This document shows positions 15,987 through 24,052 of a DNA stretch of 49,439 nt, piece after piece. The notes under the pieces were generated by a model, which worked only from the letters and a program-made list of their open reading frames with translations, made no database searches and had not been told where the DNA came from. Source of the DNA: an uncultured Clostridium sp. (GTDB taxonomy: Bacteria > Bacillota > Clostridia > TANB77 > CAG-508); the NCBI GenBank assembly GCA_900555615.1, contig USMB01000006.1:1-49439 (forward strand), in the 5' to 3' direction. The translations under genes were made by a program, and so were the position numbers. How positions within the stretch are numbered: the stretch's first letter is position 1; every line of letters begins with the position of its first letter.

Positions 15987-18593
15987 TTATTCTGTTCTTA
16001 ATGCTTCAACTGGATCTCTTTTTGCTGCAAACCTTGCTGGAATCAATCCTGCAATCATTGTTAATCCAACACTAATTGCCACCAATATAATTCCTCCAAC
16101 CACTGGAAGTTTTGCAATACCAGAAATTCCAACTAGATTTTTTATAACAATATTAATTGGCATATCTAATAATAATGTTACAACAATTCCTAATAATCCT
16201 GCAACTAAACCAACAAGCAATGTCTCTGCATTAAACACTCTTGAAACATCTTTTTTAGAAGCTCCTATACTACGTAAAATTCCAATTTCTTTTGTTCTTT
16301 CAAGTACTGAAATATATGTTATAATTCCTATCATTATTGATGAAACCACCAAAGAAATTCCAACAAAAGCAATTAATACATAACTAATTACATTAATTAT
16401 AGTTGAAACAGAACTCATCATAATTCCAACTAAATCTGTATAATTTATGACATTTTCTTCTTTTCCTTGTTCTGTTTGTTTATTATTATAATCTGTTATA
16501 ATATCTGCAATTTTGTCTTTTGAAGCAAAATCTTTAGGATACAAATTTATTGATGCTGGATTATCTAAATCAACAACTCCTAATTTGCTCAAATTATTTT
16601 CATAAGTTGCTGATGAATTGCTTGAATATGTTTGCATCAATTGTGCAAGTTCCGCTTCTGAAAGTGTAGCCATATAAGCTCTTTGCTCATCTGATAATTG
16701 AGTATAATCAAATGTTGCATTTGTATTTTCAGGAAATTTTATTCCTGTAAATACATTTATTTCAGGATTAGCCTTTTGTTCTTTTACAATTTCTGCTTCA
16801 TTTACTTTATTTATAACATGTTCTTTCAAATCTTTATTATAACCAATCAATCCTGCTGAAGATGATGCTACAGTATTCTCATTTGGCTTAATAATTCCAA
16901 CTATTTTTATCTCTTCTGCATTATTTACTAATTCTTTCATATATTGTTCATCATTTGACATATCTTGCCATACATTTCCAACTTTTTTATAATAATCTGT
17001 ATTTAACAATACTTTAAATTTATAATTTAATATTTCATCATATGAATAACTATTTTTATCATCGTTTGTTTCAATTTTTTCTCCATTTTTTAATTTATCC
17101 ATTGCATTTCCAAATTCTGAAACATCTTTAATTCCTAAAGAATATAAAGTATAATCACTTACTTCGTTATTCTTGTCTGCAATCAAAACAACTTCATTAT
17201 AGTTTTGTGGCCAATTTCCTGCAACCACATCATATTGTGACTCTAATAATTCCTGATTATCAAGCATTTCTGACCACACATCAGTCTCACTCATCATTGC
17301 TCCTGTTGACATTATTGAACTAGACTGTTCTTGTGCTTTTACCATATCTCCAAATCCTATTTTTTCAAGCACTGAACTTGGATTTACTTGATAAACACTT
17401 CCATCATCCTTAGTTTTATAAATATTCAAATCCAAATTATATCCATATTGAATTGCATTTATATAATCTTTTATGTCACTATCTCCACTCTCTAAAAAGC
17501 TTTTGAATTCTTTCAAATTATTAGTTTGAACTTTGCTTGATAGTGTTTCTAGCATATCTCCCATAATTGCTCTTGAGTATATTTTATCATTTTCATGCTC
17601 TTCACCATCATCTTTTCCCATCATAGACTCCATCATGCTTGACATATCTATTGATGATTCCTGAATAGTGATTGGATATGATGACAATGTATCTTCTTCC
17701 ACTTTATTTATATATGATTGCATTCCATTTGATAATGACAAAATCAATGCAATTCCTATTATTCCTATTGAACCAGCGAATGATGTTAAAAATGTTCTTC
17801 CTTTTTTAGTCATTAAATTATTCAAACTTAAATGAACTGCTGTTGTAAATTTCATTGATGCTTTTCCCGTTTTTTCTTTTTTAGTTCTTGCTCTGTCTAA
17901 GTCTTTTTTGCTTGCAGTATATGGATTAGAATCATCTATTACTTTTCCATCTAATAATTTAATTATTCTAGATGAATATTTCTCTGCCAATTCTGGATTA
18001 TGTGTTACCATTATTATCAATCTATCTTTTGAAATCTCTTTTAAAATTTCCATTACTTGTACAGATGTTACAGAATCAAGTGCTCCTGTTGGTTCATCTG
18101 CTAATAATATATCTGGATCATTTACCAATGCTCTTGCTATTGCAACTCTTTGCATTTGTCCACCAGACATTTGATTTGGCTTTTTGTTAATCTGGTCACC
18201 TAATCCAACTTTTGTTAATGCATCAATCGCTCTTTTTCTTCTCTCTTCTTTTCCTACTCCTGATATTGTAAGTGCTAATTCAACATTAGCCAATACAGTT
18301 TGATGTGGGATTAAATTGTAACTTTGAAATACAAATCCTACTGAATGATTTCTATATGTATCCCAGTCTTTGTCTTTAAATTCTTTTGTTGACTTTCCAT
18401 TTATAACTAAGTCTCCAGAAGTATATCTGTCTAGCCCTCCAATAATATTTAGTAGTGTTGTTTTTCCACATCCACTCTGACCTAATATTGAAACAAATTC
18501 ACTTTCTCTAAATTCTAAATCTATTCCTTTTAATGCTTTTACTTCATTATCTCCTGATAAATAATTTTTGGTTATTCTTTTTAATTGTAGCAT
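15987..18593 (-). CDS. MacB-like ABC transporter, fused ATPase and FtsX-type permease
   Basis: An 868-residue single-chain half-transporter. The N-terminal ATPase (1-220) has Walker A Gly-Gln-Ser-Gly-Cys-Gly-Lys-Thr-Thr near 38, a Q-loop near 90, signature Met-Ser-Gly-Gly-Gln-Met near 142, Walker B Leu-Leu-Ala-Asp-Glu-Pro near 162 and a switch His near 197. A linker leads to an FtsX-like permease: one membrane helix near 270-290, a large extracellular domain (about 300-730), then three helices near 740-850. The family exports peptides or antimicrobials or acts as a mechanotransmitter. No periplasmic adaptor or two-component system is nearby. Its promoter contains a perfect palindrome, so regulation by a TetR-like repressor is likely; no repressor gene is in the window. 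Confidence 0.93.
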   Translation of the reverse strand: MLQLKRITKNYLSGDNEVKALKGIDLEFRESEFVSILGQSGCGKTTLLNIIGGLDRYTSGDLVINGKSTKEFKDKDWDTYRNHSVGFVFQSYNLIPHQTVLANVELALTISGVGKEERRKRAIDALTKVGLGDQINKKPNQMSGGQMQRVAIARALVNDPDILLADEPTGALDSVTSVQVMEILKEISKDRLIIMVTHNPELAEKYSSRIIKLLDGKVIDDSNPYTASKKDLDRARTKKEKTGKASMKFTTAVHLSLNNLMTKKGRTFLTSFAGSIGIIGIALILSLSNGMQSYINKVEEDTLSSYPITIQESSIDMSSMMESMMGKDDGEEHENDKIYSRAIMGDMLETLSSKVQTNNLKEFKSFLESGDSDIKDYINAIQYGYNLDLNIYKTKDDGSVYQVNPSSVLEKIGFGDMVKAQEQSSSIMSTGAMMSETDVWSEMLDNQELLESQYDVVAGNWPQNYNEVVLIADKNNEVSDYTLYSLGIKDVSEFGNAMDKLKNGEKIETNDDKNSYSYDEILNYKFKVLLNTDYYKKVGNVWQDMSNDEQYMKELVNNAEEIKIVGIIKPNENTVASSSAGLIGYNKDLKEHVINKVNEAEIVKEQKANPEINVFTGIKFPENTNATFDYTQLSDEQRAYMATLSEAELAQLMQTYSSNSSATYENNLSKLGVVDLDNPASINLYPKDFASKDKIADIITDYNNKQTEQGKEENVINYTDLVGIMMSSVSTIINVISYVLIAFVGISLVVSSIMIGIITYISVLERTKEIGILRSIGASKKDVSRVFNAETLLVGLVAGLLGIVVTLLLDMPINIVIKNLVGISGIAKLPVVGGIILVAISVGLTMIAGLIPARFAAKRDPVEALRTE

Positions 18594-18648
18594 TATCTAT
18601 CTCCTCTCTATTTAATATTTCCATTTTTAATTATATGTAATCATTAAC

Positions 18649-18677
18649 ATTATAATGACACAGTGTCATCTTGTCAA
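18649..18677 (-). promoter_or_regulatory. Consensus promoter with a perfect 15-bp palindromic operator in the spacer
   Basis: On the minus strand TTGACA (18672-18677) and TATAAT (18649-18654) are both perfect and separated by 17 bases. Positions 18655-18669 of that spacer read ATGACACAGTGTCAT, a perfect palindrome around one central base. A dimeric repressor bound there would block RNA polymerase at the ABC transporter gene. Confidence 0.85.
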
Positions 18678-18804
18678 TGCAATCATTGTGAAATTTGTGT
18701 GAATTTTAAATACGTTTGGTAAAAACAATCCTAGAACTTTATGGTAACACCTTTTTACAAAAATCATATTATGTATTATATAAATTTTGAAAAGGAGGAA
18801 TAAA

Positions 18805-19170
18805 ATGTTTACGCGTAGATATAAAAAATGTTTTTGTATGAACAATAATTCATCATGCAATACTGCTACAAATATGATAGAAGACAAATGTACCGATGTT
18901 TGCCCTTGTAATTATGAAGATTACAATAGTGATGAATGTGAATGTGGATTTGATGAAGAATATGAAATTAGTGTTTTTCCAGAAAATCCTATGCTTGCAC
19001 AAAGCTATGTTCCTTGGCAATATATGGATAAAACTTTCAAACCATGTGTTGGATTAAAAATGGGAACAATATTTCCTGAATTGGTTAGCCCATATATGCC
19101 ATGTCAATCTATGAGAGTTAATGAATTTTTGGAAGCAACAAATACTATCGGAGAGGGGTGTAATAAATAA
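18805..19170 (+). CDS. cotJA: Spore coat-associated protein CotJA
   Basis: First gene of the cotJ operon, which encodes inner-coat proteins made in the mother cell. The 121-residue protein has a Cys-rich N-terminal half (residues 6-50), then the conserved CotJA core: Pro-Trp-Gln-Tyr-Met-Asp-Lys, Gly-Leu-Lys-Met-Gly-Thr-Ile-Phe-Pro-Glu-Leu and Pro-Tyr-Met-Pro-Cys-Gln. The ATG at 18805 is chosen over one six codons upstream because AAAGGAGG stands seven bases before it. The upstream sequence has a sigma-E-like -10 (CATATTAT, 18766-18773) but no clear -35, so mother-cell control is inferred mainly from the family. The TAA overlaps the ATG of cotJB. Confidence 0.92.
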   Translation: MFTRRYKKCFCMNNNSSCNTATNMIEDKCTDVCPCNYEDYNSDECECGFDEEYEISVFPENPMLAQSYVPWQYMDKTFKPCVGLKMGTIFPELVSPYMPCQSMRVNEFLEATNTIGEGCNK

Positions 19171-19445
19171 TGAATAATAATAATTCTAATAACTGTGACA
19201 ATACAAGAGAAGAAATGCTAGAAAGAATTAAATGTTTAAATTTTGCCATTATTGAATTAGGCCTTTATTTAGATACTCACCCAGATGATGAAAAAGCTCT
19301 TTGCTTACACAGAAAATATTGCAAAGAATATAGAGAATTAACTGATAATTATCAAAAAGTTTATGGTCCTTTAACAATCCAATTTCCATGTAATAAATGG
19401 AGATGGCTTGAAGAACCATGGCCTTGGGAAGGAGGAAATATATAA
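19170..19445 (+). CDS. cotJB: Spore coat protein CotJB
   Basis: A 91-residue protein of the CotJB family. After an Asn-rich start it has Arg-Glu-Glu-Met-Leu-Glu-Arg-Ile, then Glu-Leu-Gly-Leu-Tyr-Leu-Asp-Thr-His-Pro, the conserved middle motif. It ends Trp-Leu-Glu-Glu-Pro-Trp-Pro-Trp-Glu-Gly, also diagnostic. The start overlaps the cotJA stop by one base and the stop abuts the cotJC start, so the three genes are one translation-coupled operon. Confidence 0.95.
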   Translation: MNNNNSNNCDNTREEMLERIKCLNFAIIELGLYLDTHPDDEKALCLHRKYCKEYRELTDNYQKVYGPLTIQFPCNKWRWLEEPWPWEGGNI

Positions 19446-19868
19446 ATGTGGACATATAATAAGGTTTTAGAATATCCAATTAATATAAAATGCACAGACC
19501 CTCGTCTTGCTAAAGTTATTATTAGCCAATATGGCGGTCCTGATGGTGAACTTGCTGCTTCTCTTAGATATTTATCTCAAAGATTTGGTATGCCAGACCA
19601 AAAAGCAAAAGCTGTTTTAAATGATATTGGTACTGAAGAATTAGCTCACTTAGAAATGGTTGGTACTATTGTTCATCAATTAACAAAAAATGCTTCTATC
19701 GAAGAAATTGAAGCTGCTGGTTTAGGGGCATATTACACAGATCATGGTGTAGATGTATATCCTCAATCTGCTGCTGGAATGCCATTTACTACTGCATATA
19801 TAGCATGTAAAGGAGATGCAATAGCAAACTTACAAGAAGATTTAGCTGCAGATTTGAAAGGTAATTAG
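19446..19868 (+). CDS. cotJC: Spore coat protein CotJC, 5' part (gene interrupted by the intervening element)
   Basis: CotJC is a ferritin-like manganese-catalase-family coat protein. This part encodes 135 genuine residues plus five element-derived ones (Asp-Leu-Lys-Gly-Asn, then TAG). Visible are the helix-1 ligand Glu35 (Asp-Gly-Glu-Leu), the helix-2 ExxH pair Glu65/His68, and the start of helix 3 (Glu-Asp-Leu-Ala-Ala). The homology stops abruptly at codon 136, where the family has Ala-Ala-Glu-Gln-Lys-Ala-Arg. That continuation is found 27.8 kb away at 47683-47910 on the same strand and in a compatible frame. As it stands the product lacks helix 4 and two predicted metal ligands and should be inactive. 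Joining at the shared GA gives 210 residues. Confidence 0.93.
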   Translation: MWTYNKVLEYPINIKCTDPRLAKVIISQYGGPDGELAASLRYLSQRFGMPDQKAKAVLNDIGTEELAHLEMVGTIVHQLTKNASIEEIEAAGLGAYYTDHGVDVYPQSAAGMPFTTAYIACKGDAIANLQEDLAADLKGN

Positions 19869-19875
19869 TGCAACC
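19828..19875 (+). other. attL, left junction of the intervening element
   Basis: cotJC coding sequence up to GA at 19851-19852, then element sequence. The element arm (19853-19875) contains AAAGGT and, further out, TGCAACC, which mirror ACCTTT and GGTTGCA in the right arm at 47659-47682. The GA is the only plausible crossover dinucleotide that both restores CotJC and sits at the centre of the reconstructed attP symmetry. Confidence 0.85.
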
Positions 19876-19894
19876 TTTTTTATTTTAAAAATTT

Positions 19895-19962
19895 AGGTGT
19901 ATGAGCTTTGCATAAGTTATCCGTAATTCGCTACGCTCAAACGGCTAACGCTATCTACACCT
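19895..19962 (-). terminator. Long hairpin at the end of the recombinase operon
   Basis: On the minus strand AGGTGTA pairs with TACACCT, enclosing GTTAGCCGT / ACGGATAAC (one mismatch), and is followed by AAATTTTT. It overlaps the last codons of the recombinase gene and probably ends its transcript before attL. It could alternatively be an accessory recombination site. Confidence 0.45.
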
Positions 19963-21493
19963 TTAAGAAAATATCAATTTTATTATTTCTATTAACTTCA
20001 ATTTTTTCAACAAATTTTTTTAACATTGTATTATCAAACTTCTTGGTATCAGAAAAGTCTATAATTAGCTTATTAACTTGTTTTGGGAAGTTTTTCATTT
20101 TGTTTTTCTCCCCTAACCTATCTAGCTCTTCTTTAATTTCATTAATTTTATTCTGATGGACATTGTATTTTTCAAGAAATTCATCTTCTGATATAATACC
20201 TTCTACTTTTTTAGTATATAATATTTTAAAATACTTCTCTTGTTTGTCTAATTCCATTTTTAACTTCTTTTCATCTGACTTTGCTGGAATAGCTTTTACA
20301 ATTTCATTTTCTACAAGAGATCCGTATTTCTCAATTTGAATTTCTTTTAGTCTTTTAGATACTCGCTTTAATACAATTTCATTTAATGCTTTTTCAGTTA
20401 TTTTTATATCATTGTATTTGCAAATACTTTTATTTCTTGCATGTTCTTCACATACAAATCTACCATTTTCATTTTTCTTTCCTAATATAATACCTTTTGA
20501 ATTTCGCCTTAATGGTTTATCATTTTTGTATGTTAATTTACAGCCACAATTATTACAATAAACCAAATCTTTTAATAAATATAAATATTCAGTTCTTTCA
20601 TTTTTTGTACGACTAGCCCTTCTTCTTTGTACTTCTTCAAAATCCTCTATTGAAATTATTGGTTCATGAGTATTATCACAAAATTCCAATTTACTATTTG
20701 GTGTTACCTTTGTTTTCTTTTGCTTGTAATCATTGCTATATTTATTTATAGGTAACCTACCTGTATAAAATGGATTTGCTAATATTCTACTAACAATCTT
20801 ATTAGTCCAACATTTTGCTTTTTGATTTAGATTTTGATACATCGAAGGAGTTTTTATATTTCTATTATTAAGTTCTTTTGCAATATCAAAAGGTTTTATA
20901 CCTTCTAAATACAATGAAAATATTTCTTTAATAACCTCTGCAGCTTCAATATCTATTACCAATTGATACTTATTATTGCTATCTTTTTTATAGCCATAAG
21001 GAACAGAATTTTCAATAAATTTTCCCTGTTTTTTAAATTCAGTTTTAACTGCCTTAATTTTTTTAGAAATATCATCTAAATAACTTTGATTGATAATTCC
21101 TCTTAAAGCAACCATATCATCTATATCATATCTTTCCCCTGTATCAACATATTCTGTAACTGATATAAAACGAATATCATTATCTGGAAAAAATATATCG
21201 GTAAAATAAGAAGTTAAATTCTTATCTCTGGTCAATCTACTTGTATCTTTGACTATTACCATATTTATTTGTTTGCTAACAATGTCTAACATCATTTTAT
21301 CTAATGCTGGCCTCGAACTTAATATTCCTGAATATCCATTATCTATATATTTTTCTACAATTTCGTAGTTATGATCTTTAGCATATTTTTCTACAATCGC
21401 TTTTTGACTAGAAATGCTATTTTTTTCTTCTTTATCTTCTTTAGATATTCTTAAATATACTCCAGCCTTATATTCTTTTGCCAAATTAAGCAA
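19955..21493 (-). CDS. Large serine recombinase, second of an overlapping pair
   Basis: A 512-residue large serine recombinase. The resolvase domain (about 8-150) has the catalytic Ser17 in Tyr-Leu-Arg-Ile-Ser and the Asp-Thr-Ser-Arg-Leu-Thr-Arg-Asp motif near 80. A Recombinase domain (PF07508) follows (about 165-270; Pro-Tyr-Gly-Tyr, Phe-Tyr-Thr-Gly). Next is a zinc ribbon beginning Cys-Asn-Asn-Cys-Gly-Cys near 313 with later Cys near 350 and 362, then a coiled-coil insert (about 400-460). All expected catalytic residues are present and the frame is intact. Its start overlaps the end of the other recombinase gene by eight bases. Lying at the very end of the element beside attL, it is a prime candidate for the integrase/excisionase acting at cotJC. 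Confidence 0.94.
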   Translation of the reverse strand: MLNLAKEYKAGVYLRISKEDKEEKNSISSQKAIVEKYAKDHNYEIVEKYIDNGYSGILSSRPALDKMMLDIVSKQINMVIVKDTSRLTRDKNLTSYFTDIFFPDNDIRFISVTEYVDTGERYDIDDMVALRGIINQSYLDDISKKIKAVKTEFKKQGKFIENSVPYGYKKDSNNKYQLVIDIEAAEVIKEIFSLYLEGIKPFDIAKELNNRNIKTPSMYQNLNQKAKCWTNKIVSRILANPFYTGRLPINKYSNDYKQKKTKVTPNSKLEFCDNTHEPIISIEDFEEVQRRRASRTKNERTEYLYLLKDLVYCNNCGCKLTYKNDKPLRRNSKGIILGKKNENGRFVCEEHARNKSICKYNDIKITEKALNEIVLKRVSKRLKEIQIEKYGSLVENEIVKAIPAKSDEKKLKMELDKQEKYFKILYTKKVEGIISEDEFLEKYNVHQNKINEIKEELDRLGEKNKMKNFPKQVNKLIIDFSDTKKFDNTMLKKFVEKIEVNRNNKIDIFLKV

Positions 21494-23045
21494 TCACCAG
21501 TATATCATATTTATAGTTAATATAAATGTTATCATTATTGTCTATTTCAACACTTTCAATAACATCTGCTAATTGCTCTTTAGACCAATTTTTCACATTA
21601 GATACCTTTTTTGCAACTTTCTTAAATTGATTATCTGATATTTTCATATTGTTATTAATTTTGTTGTTAATCTTGTCAATTTTCTCATTTAGGTTATCTC
21701 TTTTTGCTATTTCCTGATTATACATTGTTTTAAAATCAACTTCCTGGATTACACCATTTTTATAGTCAAGATATAAAGATGAAACCATTTTATTAGTTTT
21801 TTCTAGCTGTTTCATTGTTTCTTTAAGTTCTCTTTCATCTTCTGTATTATCTTTATCTTTATAATACTTTTCTAGTAACTCTGAAACATCTTCACAACTA
21901 ACAATATTTTTTACTTTCTTATTCAAATCGCTTACAACAATTTGTGTAACTGATTGCAAATTTATTCCTCTATGCTTTCTTACACAATATCCTTTTTTAT
22001 GTAGGCTACTAGAACAATATAATCTCATAAAACTAATAGTCTTTTTATCTTTCCTATACTTAACCTTTAATTGCATTGGTTCTCCACATTCTTTGCATGT
22101 AACTATACCATTTAAAATCCATGTATGTTTATGTGTTTTTGCTTTTTGACTTAGCTTTATTTTCTTTTGAACACTCTCAAAAAGTTCTTTTGAAATAATT
22201 GCTTTATGAGTATTAGCCACTACTTTCCATTCTTCTCTTGGAACAAATTTTACTTTTTTAGATTTATAACTTAAATTTATAACCTTGCCATAAACTGTAT
22301 TTCCTAAATAAAATTCATTCTTTAAAATTTTAGATATAGTTGAATAATTCCACCCATATATACCATTTTTGTTTTTCTCAAAACCATTATAACTTGGACA
22401 ATATACTTTTTCATCTTGTAATTTTTTTGCAATCTGTCCCATTGTAGAACCACTATCATACATTTGGAAAATTCTTTTTACAATTTTAGCTTCCTCTTTA
22501 TTTACTATCAATTTATTTTTATTATTCTCATCTTTCATATAGCCATAAGGTGCTTTGGCTCCAACAAACAAACCTTGTTCTTTTCTGGCCCATACACCGC
22601 TTTTTACTTTTCTTGATATATCTTTACTATACCAATCATTAATAAGTGTTTTAAATTGAATAATATCGTTATTAGAATTCTTTTTATAAGTATCTACATT
22701 ATCCAATATAGATATATACCTTATATTGTTTTCTAAAAAATAAATTTCTAATAAGTAGTTTGCTTCAAAATTATTTCTTGATAATCTTGATAAATCTTTT
22801 GTAATAATGCAATTAACCTTTTTTCTTTCGATGTCCTCCAACATTCTTTGAAAAGACGGTCTGTCTGTGTTTAGTCCTGTATAACCATCATCTATATAAA
22901 AGTCATATAATTCAAATTCATCTCCAAGTTGTTTTACTTTTTCTTCTATAATACTTCTTTGGCTACCAATACTATCACTTTCTTCTTTATCTCCATCTTC
23001 TCTTGATAATCTTAAATATCCTCCTACTTTATATTTATTTCTCAC
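21486..23045 (-). CDS. Large serine recombinase (TnpX-like), first of an overlapping pair
   Basis: A 519-residue large serine recombinase, similar in layout to but clearly diverged from its neighbour. It has the catalytic Ser14 in Tyr-Leu-Arg-Leu-Ser-Arg-Glu-Asp, Asp-Leu-Ser-Arg-Leu-Ser-Arg-Asn near 85, a Recombinase domain (about 160-270), a zinc ribbon starting Cys-Lys-Glu-Cys-Gly near 320 with a second Cys pair near 345-355, and a coiled-coil domain (about 395-480). The arrangement and the TnpW-like gene upstream recall Tn4451-type TnpX. Start is GTG, with GGGAG at rather long spacing. A promoter with a palindromic operator lies upstream. Whether both recombinases are needed together, as with CcrA/CcrB, or act separately cannot be told. 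Confidence 0.94.
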   Translation of the reverse strand: MRNKYKVGGYLRLSREDGDKEESDSIGSQRSIIEEKVKQLGDEFELYDFYIDDGYTGLNTDRPSFQRMLEDIERKKVNCIITKDLSRLSRNNFEANYLLEIYFLENNIRYISILDNVDTYKKNSNNDIIQFKTLINDWYSKDISRKVKSGVWARKEQGLFVGAKAPYGYMKDENNKNKLIVNKEEAKIVKRIFQMYDSGSTMGQIAKKLQDEKVYCPSYNGFEKNKNGIYGWNYSTISKILKNEFYLGNTVYGKVINLSYKSKKVKFVPREEWKVVANTHKAIISKELFESVQKKIKLSQKAKTHKHTWILNGIVTCKECGEPMQLKVKYRKDKKTISFMRLYCSSSLHKKGYCVRKHRGINLQSVTQIVVSDLNKKVKNIVSCEDVSELLEKYYKDKDNTEDERELKETMKQLEKTNKMVSSLYLDYKNGVIQEVDFKTMYNQEIAKRDNLNEKIDKINNKINNNMKISDNQFKKVAKKVSNVKNWSKEQLADVIESVEIDNNDNIYINYKYDILVIA

Positions 23046-23087
23046 AAATCTTACGCTCCCTTCGTAAGTTGTATATTCAAGAAATAA

Positions 23088-23127
23088 CTACAATGATATT
23101 ATAACGTATCATTGTAGAATTAGTCAG
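23088..23127 (-). promoter_or_regulatory. Promoter with palindromic operator for the recombinase pair
   Basis: On the minus strand CTGACT (23122-23127), an 18-base spacer and TATAAT (23098-23103). A perfect 11-base inverted repeat CTACAATGATA / TATCATTGTAG with an eight-base spacer (23088-23117) covers the -10. It could be a repressor operator or, as RNA, a hairpin at the 5' end of the recombinase transcript. Confidence 0.6.
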
Positions 23128-23133
23128 CCCTTT

Positions 23134-23289
23134 TTAATAATCTTTTTGAAGTTCTGATAAAGCATATTTAGCAATTAGTTTTACTAATTTATCTTTACTA
23201 AATACCTCATTTGCTTTTCTTGAAATAACCGTATATTTTATATTGTCTATTTCAACAATTTGTCTTTCTTCTAAATTTGATTCTTCCAT
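23134..23289 (-). CDS. TnpW-like small element protein; candidate recombination directionality factor
   Basis: A 51-residue protein below the usual length cut-off. It has GGAGG five bases before its ATG and ends just upstream of the recombinase promoter. The middle (Val-Glu-Ile-Asp-Asn-Ile-Lys-Tyr-Thr-Val) followed by a Phe-Ser-Lys-Asp-Lys-Leu-Val-Lys-Leu-Ile segment resembles, from memory, TnpW proteins encoded beside TnpX in clostridial mobilizable transposons. Small proteins next to large serine recombinases often control the direction of recombination (for example SprB of SPbeta), so that role is a reasonable guess here. Confidence 0.5.
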   Translation of the reverse strand: MEESNLEERQIVEIDNIKYTVISRKANEVFSKDKLVKLIAKYALSELQKDY

Positions 23290-23355
23290 TTAATACCTCC
23301 ATGTTAAAGAGTATGTTTTAAAATTGCTATTCATTACAAAAAAAGATATGTATTG

Positions 23356-23592
23356 CTACCTATCAATTTTTTCGATATTTATCTTCAATTTTTCATTATG
23401 ATTTTCTTTCAAATCCTTTGAATATCCTACAACTAAACTTTTATCATGAGCCTCCATTGCTCCAGTATAAAAAGTTTCTATTGTAGAAATATCAAAACAA
23501 CTTATATTTTCTGAATTTATAAAATTATTAAAAGCTACTACTGCAAAAGCAATAGCTTGATTTTTAGTTAATGTACTAGGTAATTTATTCAT
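23356..23592 (-). CDS. Small conserved-type element protein
   Basis: A 78-residue soluble protein starting Met-Asn-Lys-Leu-Pro. I use the ATG at 23592 because AAGGGAAG precedes it and the gene then overlaps the upstream small membrane gene by eight bases; a start five codons upstream lacks a ribosome site. A helix-rich first half (Asn-Gln-Ala-Ile-Ala-Phe-Ala-Val-Val-Ala-Phe) suggests a compact helical fold. Similar short genes accompany TnpX-type recombinases, but I know no function. Confidence 0.6.
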   Translation of the reverse strand: MNKLPSTLTKNQAIAFAVVAFNNFINSENISCFDISTIETFYTGAMEAHDKSLVVGYSKDLKENHNEKLKINIEKIDR

Positions 23593-23773
23593 TAGACTTC
23601 CCTTCATTCTTATAATTTTTTAAATACTTCATTTGTTCTTCATCTTCAAAAGCTCTTTCTTCATCTGTTTTGTAAATATCTGCTCCTCTTATCACTAAAT
23701 ACATAAGTATTGCAATAAATAAGCAAATAATATAAACTACCAAAAATGTTATTATTGCAATTTTATCTAACAT
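23585..23773 (-). CDS. Small single-pass membrane protein of the element
   Basis: A 62-residue protein with one membrane helix (about 5-29) and a charged cytoplasmic tail containing Thr-Asp-Glu-Glu-Arg-Ala-Phe-Glu-Asp-Glu-Glu-Gln-Met. This acidic pattern is, from memory, common in short membrane proteins of clostridial integrative elements. GGAGG lies seven bases before the ATG. It overlaps the next gene by eight bases. Confidence 0.65.
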   Translation of the reverse strand: MLDKIAIITFLVVYIICLFIAILMYLVIRGADIYKTDEERAFEDEEQMKYLKNYKNEGKSNE

Positions 23774-23846
23774 TTTTATACCTCCAACTTTTATATTTAA
23801 ACTTCATAATCAATTGCATTTTTCTATTTTTACTTCATTAAACTAT

Positions 23847-24020
23847 GACTAGCTAAATCATTAACAGGAGTTCCACCTCTCCGCTAGCAGCCGAGTTGCA
23901 CCCTATACGATGAGTTAAGGCTATGCAAGTGTATCATTATAACCATTATGATCTTCGCCTTATGAGTCGCTAACTTATATTTTAGTATGAGGTTCTGCAT
24001 CCTCATTTAAACTAGCTCCC
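23847..24020 (-). ncRNA. Candidate structured RNA upstream of the element's small genes
   Basis: A 370-base gap without protein genes whose core is much less AT-rich than its surroundings. Read on the minus strand it folds well: AGCTA at the 5' end pairs with TAGCT at the 3' end; ATGAGG / CCTCAT forms a local hairpin with an eight-base loop; AAGGC...ATCAT / ATGAT...GCCTT forms a two-part stem; TTAGC can pair with GCTAG; and GGAG / CTCC closes a further hairpin. The base composition and nested pairing argue for a conserved RNA. ICE-associated classes such as the raiA motif are one possibility to test, but I cannot confirm membership from memory. Confidence 0.5.
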
Positions 24021-24052
24021 ATAATAGAACGTTTTTAATGAACCTATATTCA

